This document shows positions 53,505 through 62,612 of a stretch of DNA of 64,000 bases, one piece after another (position 1 is the stretch's first letter; every line of letters starts with the position of its first letter). Both the position numbers and the translations under genes were made by a program. Source of the stretch: Dendronalium phyllosphericum CENA369. GTDB taxonomy: Bacteria > Cyanobacteriota > Cyanobacteriia > Cyanobacteriales > Nostocaceae. The stretch covers positions 40,270-104,269 of the forward strand of contig NZ_JAECZA010000005.1 of NCBI RefSeq assembly GCF_016056275.1, in the 5' to 3' direction. The notes under the pieces are model-generated. The model did no database searches and had not been told where the DNA came from. It worked only from the letters and a program-made list of their open reading frames with translations.

Positions 53505-53662
53505 CTGGATAGGGCTAGAGGCGATCGCTATTTAGTTTCGATATGCCTAATTTATAGATTATGATAATGGGCGATCGCTTTTCTCTACAACTTTTCCACT
53601 CTCCAGACTCTCAACTGCAATGTATAACAGCCGATAGAATCTAATCTCACTCAATTGTATAA

Positions 53663-53693
53663 AGAATCCCACCCGTTGAATGGGTGGGATTCT
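53663..53693. terminator. Strong bidirectional hairpin terminator
   Basis: AGAATCCCACCC (53663-53674) pairs perfectly with GGGTGGGATTCT (53682-53693) around a 7-nt loop GTTGAAT. It lies between the HEP island and the convergent SLH-FAS1 gene and probably serves both. Confidence 0.75.
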
Positions 53694-53760
53694 GTATCAA
53701 TTACAAGTGTGCTATTTCCCCTTAACCAAGATATATGCTGGTTAAGGCTTGAATTCTTTA

Positions 53761-55494
53761 CTAGAAGTTGAAGCCAACTCCGAGTTGCAGCCCGATATCA
53801 GTATCATCCAAAAAAGCTGCGTTTACAGCACCTGTGGCTGTAAAACGAGAACCTAAAGGAATATCTATACCACCAGTTGCTAGGAATCCAACATCAGCAC
53901 CGTCATCAGTTTTAATAGCTACGCCAGCACCTAAGTAAGGAGATATCGGGAATGTTCTGTTACCTGTGGGATTTACCGAGCGTGGGTTAAAATCGAAAGT
54001 CAGGGGAACCAGAACTACTGTGCCGTCACCAAAAACTGCCGAAGGTCGCGCTGATATAGAGCGTGTCAATCCAATTTTGCTAATTACTGAAAAGTTAGTG
54101 TCACCGAGAGCTGTGTCACCACCACTCAAACCAATGTTGCCTGCAACCCCAATATAGCTTGAGCCACCACGGGTCGCTCTACCTGGCGTAACCTCATTAC
54201 CAGTTCCCGGTTGTGGCTGCTGACTGACGTTAAGGTTCGGTGGTATCAGGACTGCGTTGATTGGATAGATAACACCATTGCTGGCTTGCACACCAGGTTG
54301 TAGAACTTGAGCATTGTTTACCGAAACTTGATTAGTGGCGCTATCAACTTTAATGTTCACAGATGCGTCTTCAGCCGTCTTCACTTCTCCTGTGGAGAGT
54401 TGACTGGCAGTTAGTTCAGCAGGAACTACGTGATATCTCAAAATCTTAATCAAAGTTTCTCTATTCTCTGGCTGTTGTAACTGCTGTAAAGTTGCAGCAG
54501 GCAAAGCAGCAAATGCTTCATTGGTGGGAGCAAAAACTGTGTAAGGCCCTGGTTGTTTGAGAACATCTGTTAGACCTGCTGTCTCTAATAAAGAAGTCAG
54601 GGTTGAAAAGGAATTGCTAGATGATGCAAGAGAAACAATGTCACTGGAAGTTTGGTTACCGCCAGTATTTCCACCTGCTATATAAGTAGCAGCAGGTACA
54701 TTGCTACCAAGAGCCTGTAACTGTCCTTGCTTAACCAAAGCTTGATACAAAATCGCTGCTGCTTCAGCACGAGTCAGCGAAACTTGTGGATTAAGTTGAT
54801 TTACGTTGGGGTAGTTGACAACAATCCGGGCTTGTGTGGCTGCTGCAACATTATTAACGGCGTAGTTCGGGATCGCTGATGCGTCTGTGTAATAAGTACT
54901 GTTAATAGTTGATGCATTGTCGTTAGAACTCAAACCCAAACCACTAGTCAAAGCAACTAGCGCCTGAACCTTAGGAATTTGCTGATTGGGCTGAAATAAA
55001 TCTCCTGGATAACCTGTCAAAAATCCAGTTTCATAGGCTTGTTTAATTGCACTTGCTGCCCAATAGTTGGCAGGAACATCTCTAAATCCACTAGAACTTA
55101 ATTGCCGAACTGGGTTTTGGTTAAAAGCTTTTTGAATTAATGCGGCAAATTCTGCGCGAGTTACAGATTGATCGGGTTTAAACGTACCATCAGGAAAGCC
55201 AGTAATTACACCTCTTTGGGCTAAGGCTTGGATAAACGGAAGCGCCCAGTAATCTGAGCTAACATCAGTAAAATTAGAAGTTGAAGTTGTCGATGGAGTT
55301 GTGCTTGGTTCTGTAGTTGGAGTTGTGCTTGGTTCTGTAGTTGGAGTCGTACTTGGTTCTGTAGGTGTTGTACTTGGTTCTGTGGTTTGCGCTGAGGCAA
55401 TAGTAGCAACTGTTAGGGGAGCAATTGTAGCTGCTGCCATTCCTAAAACTAATAAAGTTGTGCTTGTTGAAGACCAACGAAAGAAATTAAGCAT
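53761..55494 (-). CDS. Surface protein: SLH domains + fasciclin (FAS1) domain + beta-rich C-terminus
   Basis: 577 residues. A signal peptide (~1-36) precedes a TTEPSTTP repeat linker (~37-72). Three SLH-type modules follow (FTDVSSDYWALPFIQALAQR, FRDVPANYWAASAIKQAYET, and a third around 195-255), which bind cell-wall polymers. A FAS1 domain (~285-415) contains GPYTVFAPTNEAFAALPAAT and LRYHVVPAE plus IYPINAVLIP. The last ~140 residues (YIGVAGNIGLSGG, PYLGAGVAIKTDDGADVGFL, ending LQLGVGFNF) alternate polar/apolar and end in Phe, like an outer-membrane beta-barrel. It probably sits in the outer membrane or on peptidoglycan and mediates adhesion. Confidence 0.85.
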   Translation of the reverse strand: MLNFFRWSSTSTTLLVLGMAAATIAPLTVATIASAQTTEPSTTPTEPSTTPTTEPSTTPTTEPSTTPSTTSTSNFTDVSSDYWALPFIQALAQRGVITGFPDGTFKPDQSVTRAEFAALIQKAFNQNPVRQLSSSGFRDVPANYWAASAIKQAYETGFLTGYPGDLFQPNQQIPKVQALVALTSGLGLSSNDNASTINSTYYTDASAIPNYAVNNVAAATQARIVVNYPNVNQLNPQVSLTRAEAAAILYQALVKQGQLQALGSNVPAATYIAGGNTGGNQTSSDIVSLASSSNSFSTLTSLLETAGLTDVLKQPGPYTVFAPTNEAFAALPAATLQQLQQPENRETLIKILRYHVVPAELTASQLSTGEVKTAEDASVNIKVDSATNQVSVNNAQVLQPGVQASNGVIYPINAVLIPPNLNVSQQPQPGTGNEVTPGRATRGGSSYIGVAGNIGLSGGDTALGDTNFSVISKIGLTRSISARPSAVFGDGTVVLVPLTFDFNPRSVNPTGNRTFPISPYLGAGVAIKTDDGADVGFLATGGIDIPLGSRFTATGAVNAAFLDDTDIGLQLGVGFNF

Positions 55495-56075
55495 GAAAAT
55501 ATTCTCCTGAAAAGTTAGAGCAATTTAAGCAAGTACGAGTAGATTGATTAGCTATTGGCAAACTCTGCATGATGCAAGGCTGAATAGGAAAAAAATTTAG
55601 AAATATTTTTTGTTTCATCTTGACATCAAAAGCATACATGTGAGACGTTGACCTTTTCTTATAAATCAACACTTGCGATCGCATAGTCCTGTGCAACAGC
55701 TGGAAAATGCATACAACACAAGTTGAGCGGTTCCACTACTTGCGCCATTAGCAGAAAAATATGTATTGGATATTCTTCTCTTCATAACTGTGGAAAAAGG
55801 CAGATACCGTCAAGTTGGGTCGGCATGACATCTAGTAGTACTTGAGAGAAGAATCGATCGGTCATATACTAGCTAAGATTTTCGGGTTATCATCTCAGTC
55901 GCGCAACTAGCTAGAGGTTAAGTTTTCAAAAAAAACTTTCAACCTTTAGATAGAAGACCGTAATGACAATTTTGAAATCAGTATACAATAAGTTGGCGAT
56001 CGCGCTTAAATTTTTCCAGTATATTCAATCAAAGTTTTCCAATTTCTCAGCTATAATAGCGACCCTTGCAATCAA

Positions 56076-56165
56076 TTAATCTGACTTTACTTCTGCGGTC
56101 ATGATTAGTTGCAAACCGCCTGCTATTAGCTCTTCTTTCTGCTCTTCGTCTGATTCATTATTAAT
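56076..56165 (-). other. Possible remnant of a double-glycine leader peptide
   Basis: A minus-strand frame reads NNESDEEQKEELIAGG then LQLIMTAEVKSD and stops. The acidic helix ending in L-I-A-G-G is like cyanobacterial double-glycine leaders of small secreted peptides. AAGGAG lies just upstream, but there is no ATG, GTG or TTG in frame (only ATT). Probably decayed or coincidental. Confidence 0.25.
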
Positions 56166-56542
56166 TAATATAAGTCTCCTTGTTTACTATTTTCTAGTAG
56201 TGGTTAAAATATCAGTTGAATTCGCTAAAACAAAATTTATTTTACAGTAAAATAGCAATATTTTTTCAATCTTACTTAAGATAGACTTTCATTGAAATAC
56301 ATATTATTTATTCTCCCGACAGAGAATAAAGTTTATATTATTAAAAAGCTTGTTATCCGAATATAAATGAAAGTAGTTGTCACCGTAAGACTTGAAGTCG
56401 CTCTTAGTTGAGAAATTACTGTCGAAGGTGTAATATAGTAACACTAACTATAGCGTTATTAAATAATTTGTGAAAATTTGCGTATTAGCTGTTACCATCC
56501 ATGTTTTTCACAAATGAAATTGGATTTGCTATAAAAAACAGT

Positions 56543-56655
56543 TAAGCTGCTACGTTTTTAAAGCCTACATTGACCAAAGTTGACTGTTGACAGTTAACAG
56601 TCAACTCTCAACAACCACTATGAGTATTTCTGAAAATTAAATGCGCTTTAGCTTA
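56543..56655. repeat. MITE-like dispersed repeat, copy B
   Basis: About 113 bp, near-exact reverse complement of copy A at 2340-2455: TAAGCTGCTACGTTTTTAAA at one end, ATTAAATGCGCTTTAGCTTA at the other, with the hairpin core GTTGACTGTTGACAGTTAAC in between. Confidence 0.75.
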
Positions 56656-56750
56656 GTGCCTTGAGTCTTTACCTATGGGCATTGATACGGAAAATTAAAG
56701 ACACTAATCATTTTGCAGGTTAATTTGATGTCTTGATATTTTCTAAAGCT

Positions 56751-56990
56751 CTAACAGAGTAATGCTTTCAGCCGTTTCAGTGATTCTTGAGAAGTGACGT
56801 TTTTCATAAGCTTGCATACAACTAGAGCACCGATAACCGTAAAACCGAGTAATGCAGAAGGTTTTGGTACAAACGCAGTTGTATAACTCTGAGTCTAGGA
56901 GTCAGTGCCAGTGTGAAATGTTTTGTCAATAGTATTATTGCGATCGCTTAAATCTACTGCTGCAAAACTAAAGGCATAGTCAATCTTACC
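56751..56990 (-). pseudogene. Decayed PEP-CTERM protein gene
   Basis: The minus strand reads KIDYAFSFAAVDLSDRNNTI DKTFHTGTDS, a TAG stop (56895-56897), then TQSYTTAFVPKPSALLGFTV IGALVVCKLMKNV and a terminal TAG. VPKPSALLG plus a hydrophobic helix and a basic tail is a PEP-CTERM sorting signal with Glu changed to Lys. There is no N-terminus. It lies near the intact PEP-CTERM gene at 57362 but on the other strand. Confidence 0.65.
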
Positions 56991-57361
56991 CTCAAGCTAA
57001 AAAGTTTTAAATAGTATTTTGTCTGTGTGCTGTATGAGCTTTGTCTTTTATACAGTGTTTCTATCTTAATTTAAGTTATTTAAATTACTAAACGCTAAAA
57101 ACCAATCATGTAATTATACTTAGAAAAAACAGCAAAATATTTGTCATCTTTTCATTGATAATCTACGGCAGCTTTACCTAATTACGGCTTCGCCTTTCTT
57201 AAACTGGGTTTGTAATGTGCAAATACCAAACATGGCTAAAAATGTCGGTTGCACTTTTCAGCACTTGCATTCTCAACAAGCCCAAGCCTGTAGTCAGATC
57301 GACCCAATTCTAGAAGCAAACACAGTATAGGAAATTACCTCAACCATAGCGGAGACTTTAA

Positions 57362-58708
57362 ATGAAAAAAACTTTCCAGACACTTGTAATTGGTGCTTCA
57401 ATGGCTGTTGGCGTAAGTGCGATCGCCAATGCCCCAGCACGCGCAGTAGACTTTACTTTTAACAATCTCAACGAAATCAATACCTATACAGGTGGCTCAA
57501 ACGGTACATTTATTCGTGGAGATGCAACAGCTGCTGCCAAAGCCCTCAAGGATAAAAATGCTAGTTCCAACGTCGAACTTTGGTACAGTACCGAAAATCC
57601 TACTTCTAACGTTGGCTTCACTGCTAAACAAGGAAAAGACAGCGCAACTGTTAGTAGTGTTACGGCTAGCGACTGGAATAGTTTTGGTTCGCAATGGCTA
57701 GGTGATTTATTAAGTAGTTACACACCATTTCAGTCTGTGTGGAACGGATTTTCCGACAACACCAAAGCACAAGTAACCAGTTATTTTCCTTTACTAGGAA
57801 TGGGAGATCCTAACATTGGTGGCTTCCAATTCGGTCAAAATGGAGGCGTAGAACTGCAATTAGTCGGTCACTTGGATGTAAAAGCCAAACTGTCCAGTAC
57901 TATTTCTACTCAGATTTCGGACACCTGGAATGGAATGAAATCACTGTTTCCCACACAGACAACTCCACCAACTCTTTCACAAGTGGAAACTCTGATTCCA
58001 CAAATGCAAACACAACTAGCAGCACTACCAGGACAGATTACAACACTGCAAACACAACAGGACACAGTTTCTGGACAGATTGTAACACTGCAAACACAAC
58101 TAGCAGCAATTCCTGGACAGATTGCAACACTGCAAACACAGCTAACAGCAACTTCTTTACAGATTACAACACTGCAAGCAAAGCTAGCAATAACTACAAA
58201 CGCAGCAGACAAGAAAACACTGCAAACTCAAATCGATCAAGCGACCGCTCTCAAAACTCAACTGACAGGCCAAATTACTCAAGCGAACACTCTTAAAACT
58301 CAACTGCCAGGCCAAATCACTCAAGCGACCGCTCTCAAAACTCAACTGACAAACCAAATTGCTCAAGCGAACACTCTTAAAACTCAACTGCCAGGCCAAA
58401 TCACTCAACTTACATCTTTTAAAGACATACTAACCCTACAAGCTACATTAAACGGATACCAAGGTGAAATAGGTGCTAGTGAAATTGCTAAGGTAGTTAC
58501 TGGCGGTAAAACTTACTACGCTTACAGCTTTAACCCCACTGCATCTGGTATTACAGCTTCTGATGACGGCGTATCCTACAGTGCGATTTACACTTGGAAA
58601 ACACCTGGATATTCAACTAGAGTACCAGAACCCTCTGTAGTACTTGGAATTTTGGGTGTTGCTGGAATTGTTGTTACACAACGCAAGTTAAAAAAAGTAT
58701 CCAATTGA
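57362..58708 (+). CDS. PEP-CTERM sorting-signal protein with tandem 14-residue coiled-coil-like repeats
   Basis: 448 residues with a signal peptide (MKKTFQTLVIGASMAVGVSA...ARA). The N-terminal ~200 residues resemble cyanobacterial PEP-CTERM secreted proteins. Residues ~205-360 are Gln/Thr/Leu-rich repeats: first GQITTLQTQ-type units, then four units like ITQATALKTQLTGQ of 14 residues (42 bp), alternating ATALKTQLT and ANTLKTQLP. The C-terminal VPEPSVVLGILGVAGIVVTQ plus RKLKK is the PEP-CTERM signal for exosortase-like sorting. AGCGGAG precedes the ATG. A good terminator follows. Role probably extracellular or envelope matrix. Confidence 0.85.
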   Translation: MKKTFQTLVIGASMAVGVSAIANAPARAVDFTFNNLNEINTYTGGSNGTFIRGDATAAAKALKDKNASSNVELWYSTENPTSNVGFTAKQGKDSATVSSVTASDWNSFGSQWLGDLLSSYTPFQSVWNGFSDNTKAQVTSYFPLLGMGDPNIGGFQFGQNGGVELQLVGHLDVKAKLSSTISTQISDTWNGMKSLFPTQTTPPTLSQVETLIPQMQTQLAALPGQITTLQTQQDTVSGQIVTLQTQLAAIPGQIATLQTQLTATSLQITTLQAKLAITTNAADKKTLQTQIDQATALKTQLTGQITQANTLKTQLPGQITQATALKTQLTNQIAQANTLKTQLPGQITQLTSFKDILTLQATLNGYQGEIGASEIAKVVTGGKTYYAYSFNPTASGITASDDGVSYSAIYTWKTPGYSTRVPEPSVVLGILGVAGIVVTQRKLKKVSN

Positions 58709-58736
58709 GACTACGGTTTCCATCCAAAAAATAACT

Positions 58737-58763
58737 AAAGGAGCGTAATGCTCCTTTTTTTTG
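58737..58763 (+). terminator. Rho-independent terminator after the PEP-CTERM gene
   Basis: AAAGGAGC (58737-58744) pairs with GCTCCTTT (58750-58757) across loop GTAAT and runs into TTTTTTT. Confidence 0.9.
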
Positions 58764-58879
58764 ACAAAATTTTGATTGTTATTCTGTAAGATTAATGTTT
58801 TTAACTTAGTTATAGCCGTAGTCACACCCTTTAGAACAATTGCGATTGCTCAAAGCCTTACAGCAACTAGGTTTTTACT

Positions 58880-58960
58880 CAGCAACGCCACTTGCGTGAC
58901 TGTCGGGGAACCCGCCCAACGCAGTGGCTCCACCCTGCGGGAAGCCGCAGAAGCGTCTAC
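58880..58960. repeat. GC-rich dispersed repeat segment
   Basis: CCACTTGCGTGACTGTCGGG, GAACCCGCCCAACGCAGTGG and CTCCACCCTGCGGGAAGCCG, the same word set as at 2570-2670 and 28110-28200. No gene is seen between 58764 and 59116. Confidence 0.55.
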
Positions 58961-59116
58961 AGCACTCAGCACTTTGCTATATCTCTAAATACTGTCAATA
59001 TTTAGTACATATATAGAAATTTCCGAAAAAATACTGTCTAATAATTCGTGCCAAGTATTGTGATATATTTAAGATGCTTTATAGGATTTTTATCTTCCTA
59101 CAGTGACAGAAGATAA

Positions 59117-59773
59117 TTAAACTTCTACTGGATGTTGCCCATAGTATGGCAAAGCCTCTGACCAATTGGGACGCTTACCTTGTTGCCATTCTAAATAAGC
59201 CAGTTCTAAGATCCTTGTCACTGTTGCTGCTAAACTTGATTTTGCTTCAACTAGTTGATAATCGGTATTCCAATTAGCTAAAGTTTCTTGCCATACTTCT
59301 GGTGTCAATACAGTATCCGGTAATAAGACTGTAATTTTAGAGGCATCTGGCTGAGGCTGATAAATAGCAGCAAAAACTTTACCTCTTTGTGCTGGCATTT
59401 CCACGGCAATTGCTTGTCCTTTTTTACTTTTACTTTCTTCCGCCCATGCTACTGCTGCCAAAGTGGAAATAGCAAATACAGGAATATCTAACTGTTGCCC
59501 TAAAGTACGGGCGATGACAACACCAATACGAGTTCCAGTAAAACCACCAGGGCCTTTAGCTACTGCAATAAACCTTAAATCTGCCCAAGTTTGTGGTTGG
59601 ATGAAGTCAACTAAATATTGATGTACATAACTAGATAAATCGCGTCCTAAATTCCAAACATCAGAGCGAGTGTCGCCTGCAAAATTACTAATTGCTAAAC
59701 CTAATTCGGGTGTAGTAGTGTGTAGTGACAAAGCGTATTTTTTAGTTGCCAGAGATTCCAATTCAGTTGTCAA
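59117..59773 (-). CDS. tsaB: tRNA threonylcarbamoyladenosine biosynthesis protein TsaB
   Basis: 218 residues. ASKHA-type fold: YALSLHTTTPELGLAISNF at the N-terminus, then FIAVAKGPGGFTGTRIGVVI (TsaB hallmark GPGSFTGxRxG-like), ARTLGQQLDIPVFAISTLAA. It pairs with TsaD, TsaE and TsaC to make t6A37 in ANN-decoding tRNAs. The remainder is shorter than in TsaD, as expected. It precedes ycf34 on the same strand with 136 bp between them. Confidence 0.9.
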   Translation of the reverse strand: MTTELESLATKKYALSLHTTTPELGLAISNFAGDTRSDVWNLGRDLSSYVHQYLVDFIQPQTWADLRFIAVAKGPGGFTGTRIGVVIARTLGQQLDIPVFAISTLAAVAWAEESKSKKGQAIAVEMPAQRGKVFAAIYQPQPDASKITVLLPDTVLTPEVWQETLANWNTDYQLVEAKSSLAATVTRILELAYLEWQQGKRPNWSEALPYYGQHPVEV

Positions 59774-59909
59774 AGTCAGTTAAAATATTTATTTTTCTAG
59801 AGTTGAGTTGATTTATTTAACCACATAATACTTAACTTATAATCGCAAAAATATTTACGACTACTACATCAAACGGCAGTAGTCGCCTTGAAAATGCACC
59901 CACAAGCTA

Positions 59910-60158
59910 TCAGGTCGGCACTAATTCACCAGGACGTAAGTTCGACCACTTGCCCATTTCCCGCTTAAAGCTAAGACAACCAACAACATCCCATTCCATT
60001 TCAATGACATCCTCTTGGGTACGGATGTTAACATTAATCGAAGGTTCATTAGGATCGAAATTAGGGGTTTCAGTTAAATGGGGCTGTTGATGCTGCGTTT
60101 CTACGGCGTGATAGGTTACACAGCGGTCTACATAGTGGCAGTTCACGCAAATACACAT
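59910..60158 (-). CDS. ycf34: Ycf34 family protein
   Basis: 82 residues, MCICVNCHYVDRCVTYHAVE at the start with four cysteines (C-x-C-x2-C-x5-C), then FDPNEPSINVNIRTQEDVIE and EMEWDVVGCLSFKREMGKWS. This matches Ycf34 of cyanobacteria and red-algal plastids, reported to bind an iron-sulfur cluster and to affect photosynthetic electron transport. Usual length. Divergent from cca with ~85 bp between them. Confidence 0.93.
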   Translation of the reverse strand: MCICVNCHYVDRCVTYHAVETQHQQPHLTETPNFDPNEPSINVNIRTQEDVIEMEWDVVGCLSFKREMGKWSNLRPGELVPT

Positions 60159-60243
60159 AATAGAACCAACTCCAGGAACCTTTATTGTTAATCTAGCTTA
60201 AGCACAAGCTTTATTCACTAGCTACAGGTTGATTTTTATTACA

Positions 60244-61515
60244 ATGCATGGCTCAGTTCCTTCTACCTTAGCTCCCGAAAATTGGCCTTTTAGCTTAGAA
60301 TGGTTGCCGCAACCAGCTTATATGGTAGGTGGTGCGGTGCGGGATGCGCTCCTTGGCAGAACTCGTGAATATCTGGATCTAGATTTTGTGATACCATCTG
60401 ATGCTGTCAAGGTAGCAAGAGCGATCGCCCGTCATTACCAAGCTGGTTTTGTATTGCTCGATCCCGAACGGAAAATCGCCCGTGTAGTATTTCCCCACGC
60501 TACAGCGGACTTTGCCCAACAAGAAGGAAATAACTTAGAAACTGACTTGCACAGACGAGATTTTACAGTAAATGCGATCGCTTACAATCCTCACACCCAA
60601 GAAATTATCGATCCTCTACAAGGCTATGCAGATTTAGAACAGCGTCTGTTGCGAATGGTATCGTTAACTAACCTAAAAGACGACCCTTTACGGTTAATGC
60701 GAGCTTATCGCCAAGCCGCCCAACTTGGTTTTACCATTGAGCCAGCTACCCAAAGTGCAATTCGTTCTTTAGCATCACACATCACTCACGTAGCCGCAGA
60801 ACGAGTGCGGGTAGAAATTGGCTATTTGCTAGCAAGTCCTCAAGGTACTCCTTGGATAGTAAAGGCTGGAGAAGATGCTTTAATTGCGCCTTACTTCAAA
60901 AACGCTACATGCGAAAGCTTCAATAAATTGGCATTAGTTGACACAGCAGCCACCTTACTTACAGAAAATTGGCCGCAATTAGGGTTGGAATTGGAACAAT
61001 ATGTACGCGATACAGTCAAAACTACTTGGTTAGGTATTGCAAAACTTGCTTGTCTTGTTCATTCAAACCCAGAAGTGGCAGAAATTGAACTGCAAGAACT
61101 TACTTATAGCCGTGCAGAAATTCGTGCTGTCACCACTGCTTTGAAACTGTTCTCGCAGCTAAAATTAACCAATATGTCTTTGCGAGAACAGTATTTTTTG
61201 TTCCGAGAAGTGGGTATTGTATTTGCGGCTACAGTAGTGTTAGCCTTGGTAGATGATACTCTGGTAGAGGCGATGTCTGGCAACAAGTCGCTACGCGTCT
61301 ACGCACCTTTGATACGCCGCTACCTGAACCCTGATGATCTGGTCGCTCATCCCACTCAATTAGTGAGTGGTAAAGAATTAATGATAGCATTGAATATTCC
61401 GGCTTCGCCACTGGTAGGAGAACTGCTGACAGAGATTGCTGTAGCACAAGCTGAGGGAAAAGTCTCGACACCAGCGGAGGCGACAGAGTTTGCACATCAG
61501 CTACTTGATGGTTAA
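60244..61515 (+). CDS. cca: CCA tRNA nucleotidyltransferase / poly(A) polymerase family protein
   Basis: 423 residues from ATG 60244; a TTG five codons earlier is the alternative. Class II nucleotidyltransferase signature: YMVGGAVRDALLGRTREYLD LDFVIPSD (G-G-x-V-R-D and the two Asp metal ligands). RRDFTVNAIAYNP and DDPLRLMRAYRQAAQLGFTI are the classical downstream motifs. The C-terminal half is helical as expected. It adds or repairs the CCA end of tRNAs, or adds A residues if cyanobacterial functions are split between paralogues. Confidence 0.9.
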   Translation: MHGSVPSTLAPENWPFSLEWLPQPAYMVGGAVRDALLGRTREYLDLDFVIPSDAVKVARAIARHYQAGFVLLDPERKIARVVFPHATADFAQQEGNNLETDLHRRDFTVNAIAYNPHTQEIIDPLQGYADLEQRLLRMVSLTNLKDDPLRLMRAYRQAAQLGFTIEPATQSAIRSLASHITHVAAERVRVEIGYLLASPQGTPWIVKAGEDALIAPYFKNATCESFNKLALVDTAATLLTENWPQLGLELEQYVRDTVKTTWLGIAKLACLVHSNPEVAEIELQELTYSRAEIRAVTTALKLFSQLKLTNMSLREQYFLFREVGIVFAATVVLALVDDTLVEAMSGNKSLRVYAPLIRRYLNPDDLVAHPTQLVSGKELMIALNIPASPLVGELLTEIAVAQAEGKVSTPAEATEFAHQLLDG

Positions 61516-61603
61516 GTTCCTGCTAATAACATAAAAGTTTGCATTTCTTGGTTAAAGTGATTTGAGGAGATACACATAACTTAATAAGTTAAGTAGATAA
61601 AAG

Positions 61604-62224
61604 ATGCTACACAGCTTCATACTCCCACAACAAACAATCTCAAGTATTCAAGAGCGGTTAGAAATACTTGAGAAATGCCTGAATAACGCTAACATACAAG
61701 ATGAAGCAATGGCTAAGATACTTGAGTTGGCTAATAGTAGGCAAATATCTCTCGGTCAGCTTAGGGAAGAGTTTAGACAGTTTTTGCAAAAGTTTAATAA
61801 GCTTACTGAGCTAGCTGATAAGTTTAATCTAAAAGTAGAACAGGGTGAAATAGTAGTTCTGCTTTTTGTCAGATTAAATTTTCTCCTAAAGGAAATTGTA
61901 GACCAGTACTGGGAGTTCTTTCTCGATGAAGATAGTAAAGAAGTCCTTAAAGGACTAACAGTAACTTCTACAAATTTTTACATGGAAATAAAAAAAAATA
62001 CTGACCTAAAAAATTTTCAAAAAGATGATAGCTACATTGTTTTAGAAACATTGAAACATGTAATACTATCACTTATCAAAGCTAGTTTACGAGTTAAAGC
62101 ATTATCTGAACAAGAGGTTAATGCACTGAATTTAGGAGATATCACTCCTCAAGAATCGGAAACTATGCTGACTTCTTTAGCATCTACACAAAAATGGGAT
62201 TGGGTTTACAAAAATCTTGCTTAG
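61604..62224 (+). CDS. Unknown helical protein, possible partner of the Doc toxin
   Basis: 206 residues, nearly all helical with long amphipathic stretches (SIQERLEILEKCLNNANIQD; LGQLREEFRQFLQKFNKLTE) and a coiled-coil-like N-terminal half. I find no Phd, AbrB or other antitoxin signature, no membrane span and no catalytic motif. The gene overlaps the Doc gene by 8 bp, so the two are translationally coupled. It is longer than a typical antitoxin. I do not recognise the family. Confidence 0.6.
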   Translation: MLHSFILPQQTISSIQERLEILEKCLNNANIQDEAMAKILELANSRQISLGQLREEFRQFLQKFNKLTELADKFNLKVEQGEIVVLLFVRLNFLLKEIVDQYWEFFLDEDSKEVLKGLTVTSTNFYMEIKKNTDLKNFQKDDSYIVLETLKHVILSLIKASLRVKALSEQEVNALNLGDITPQESETMLTSLASTQKWDWVYKNLA

Positions 62225-62612
62225 TCCTAAATTCATTGAAAAACAAGATGTTTTAAGTATACATAAGAAGCAGATTAACCTATATGGTGGTTCATTAGGT
62301 ATACGCGACGAAGGCTTGCTAGAATCTGCTATTTCCCAACCTAAAGCAACTTTTGGGGGACAGCTTTTACATCCTACAATCTTTGAACAAGCAGCAGCAT
62401 ACCTATTTCATCTCACTAACAACCATGCTTTTGTAGATGGTAATAAGCGAACTGCTTTTGATGTCATGGTAACATTTTTGAATATGAATGATTACGACCT
62501 TGCTATGGCACAACCAGAAGCTTATGAATTAATAATACAAGTTGCCGAACACAAAGTTAGAAAGGAAGAATTGACTGCAATACTGAAAAACTACATTGTA
62601 GAACTCTTTTAG
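62217..62612 (+). CDS. doc: Doc/Fic-family toxin (death-on-curing)
   Basis: 131 residues from a TTG start at 62217 (MLSPKFIEKQDVLSIHKKQI). The Fic motif is complete: LTNNHAFVDGNKRTAFDVMV (H-x-F-x-D-G-N-K-R). Also NLYGGSLGIRDEGLLESAIS, typical of Doc. Doc phosphorylates EF-Tu in the best-studied case; related proteins AMPylate targets. Usually the partner is the small Phd antitoxin, but the gene upstream encodes an unrelated 206-residue protein. Confidence 0.88.
   Translation: MLSPKFIEKQDVLSIHKKQINLYGGSLGIRDEGLLESAISQPKATFGGQLLHPTIFEQAAAYLFHLTNNHAFVDGNKRTAFDVMVTFLNMNDYDLAMAQPEAYELIIQVAEHKVRKEELTAILKNYIVELF

Larger units (their letters stand above)
55495..57361. other. Gene-poor region
   Basis: About 1.9 kb without an intact gene. 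It contains a short double-glycine-like minus-strand frame (56076-56165), a MITE-like repeat (56543-56655), a decayed PEP-CTERM gene (56751-56990), and AT-rich DNA with the promoters of the flanking genes. Confidence 0.6.

Noticed and set aside
58230..58410. Regular direct repeats that could be mistaken for a CRISPR array
   Set aside because: They are in-frame 42-bp units within the PEP-CTERM gene with no unique spacers between them.
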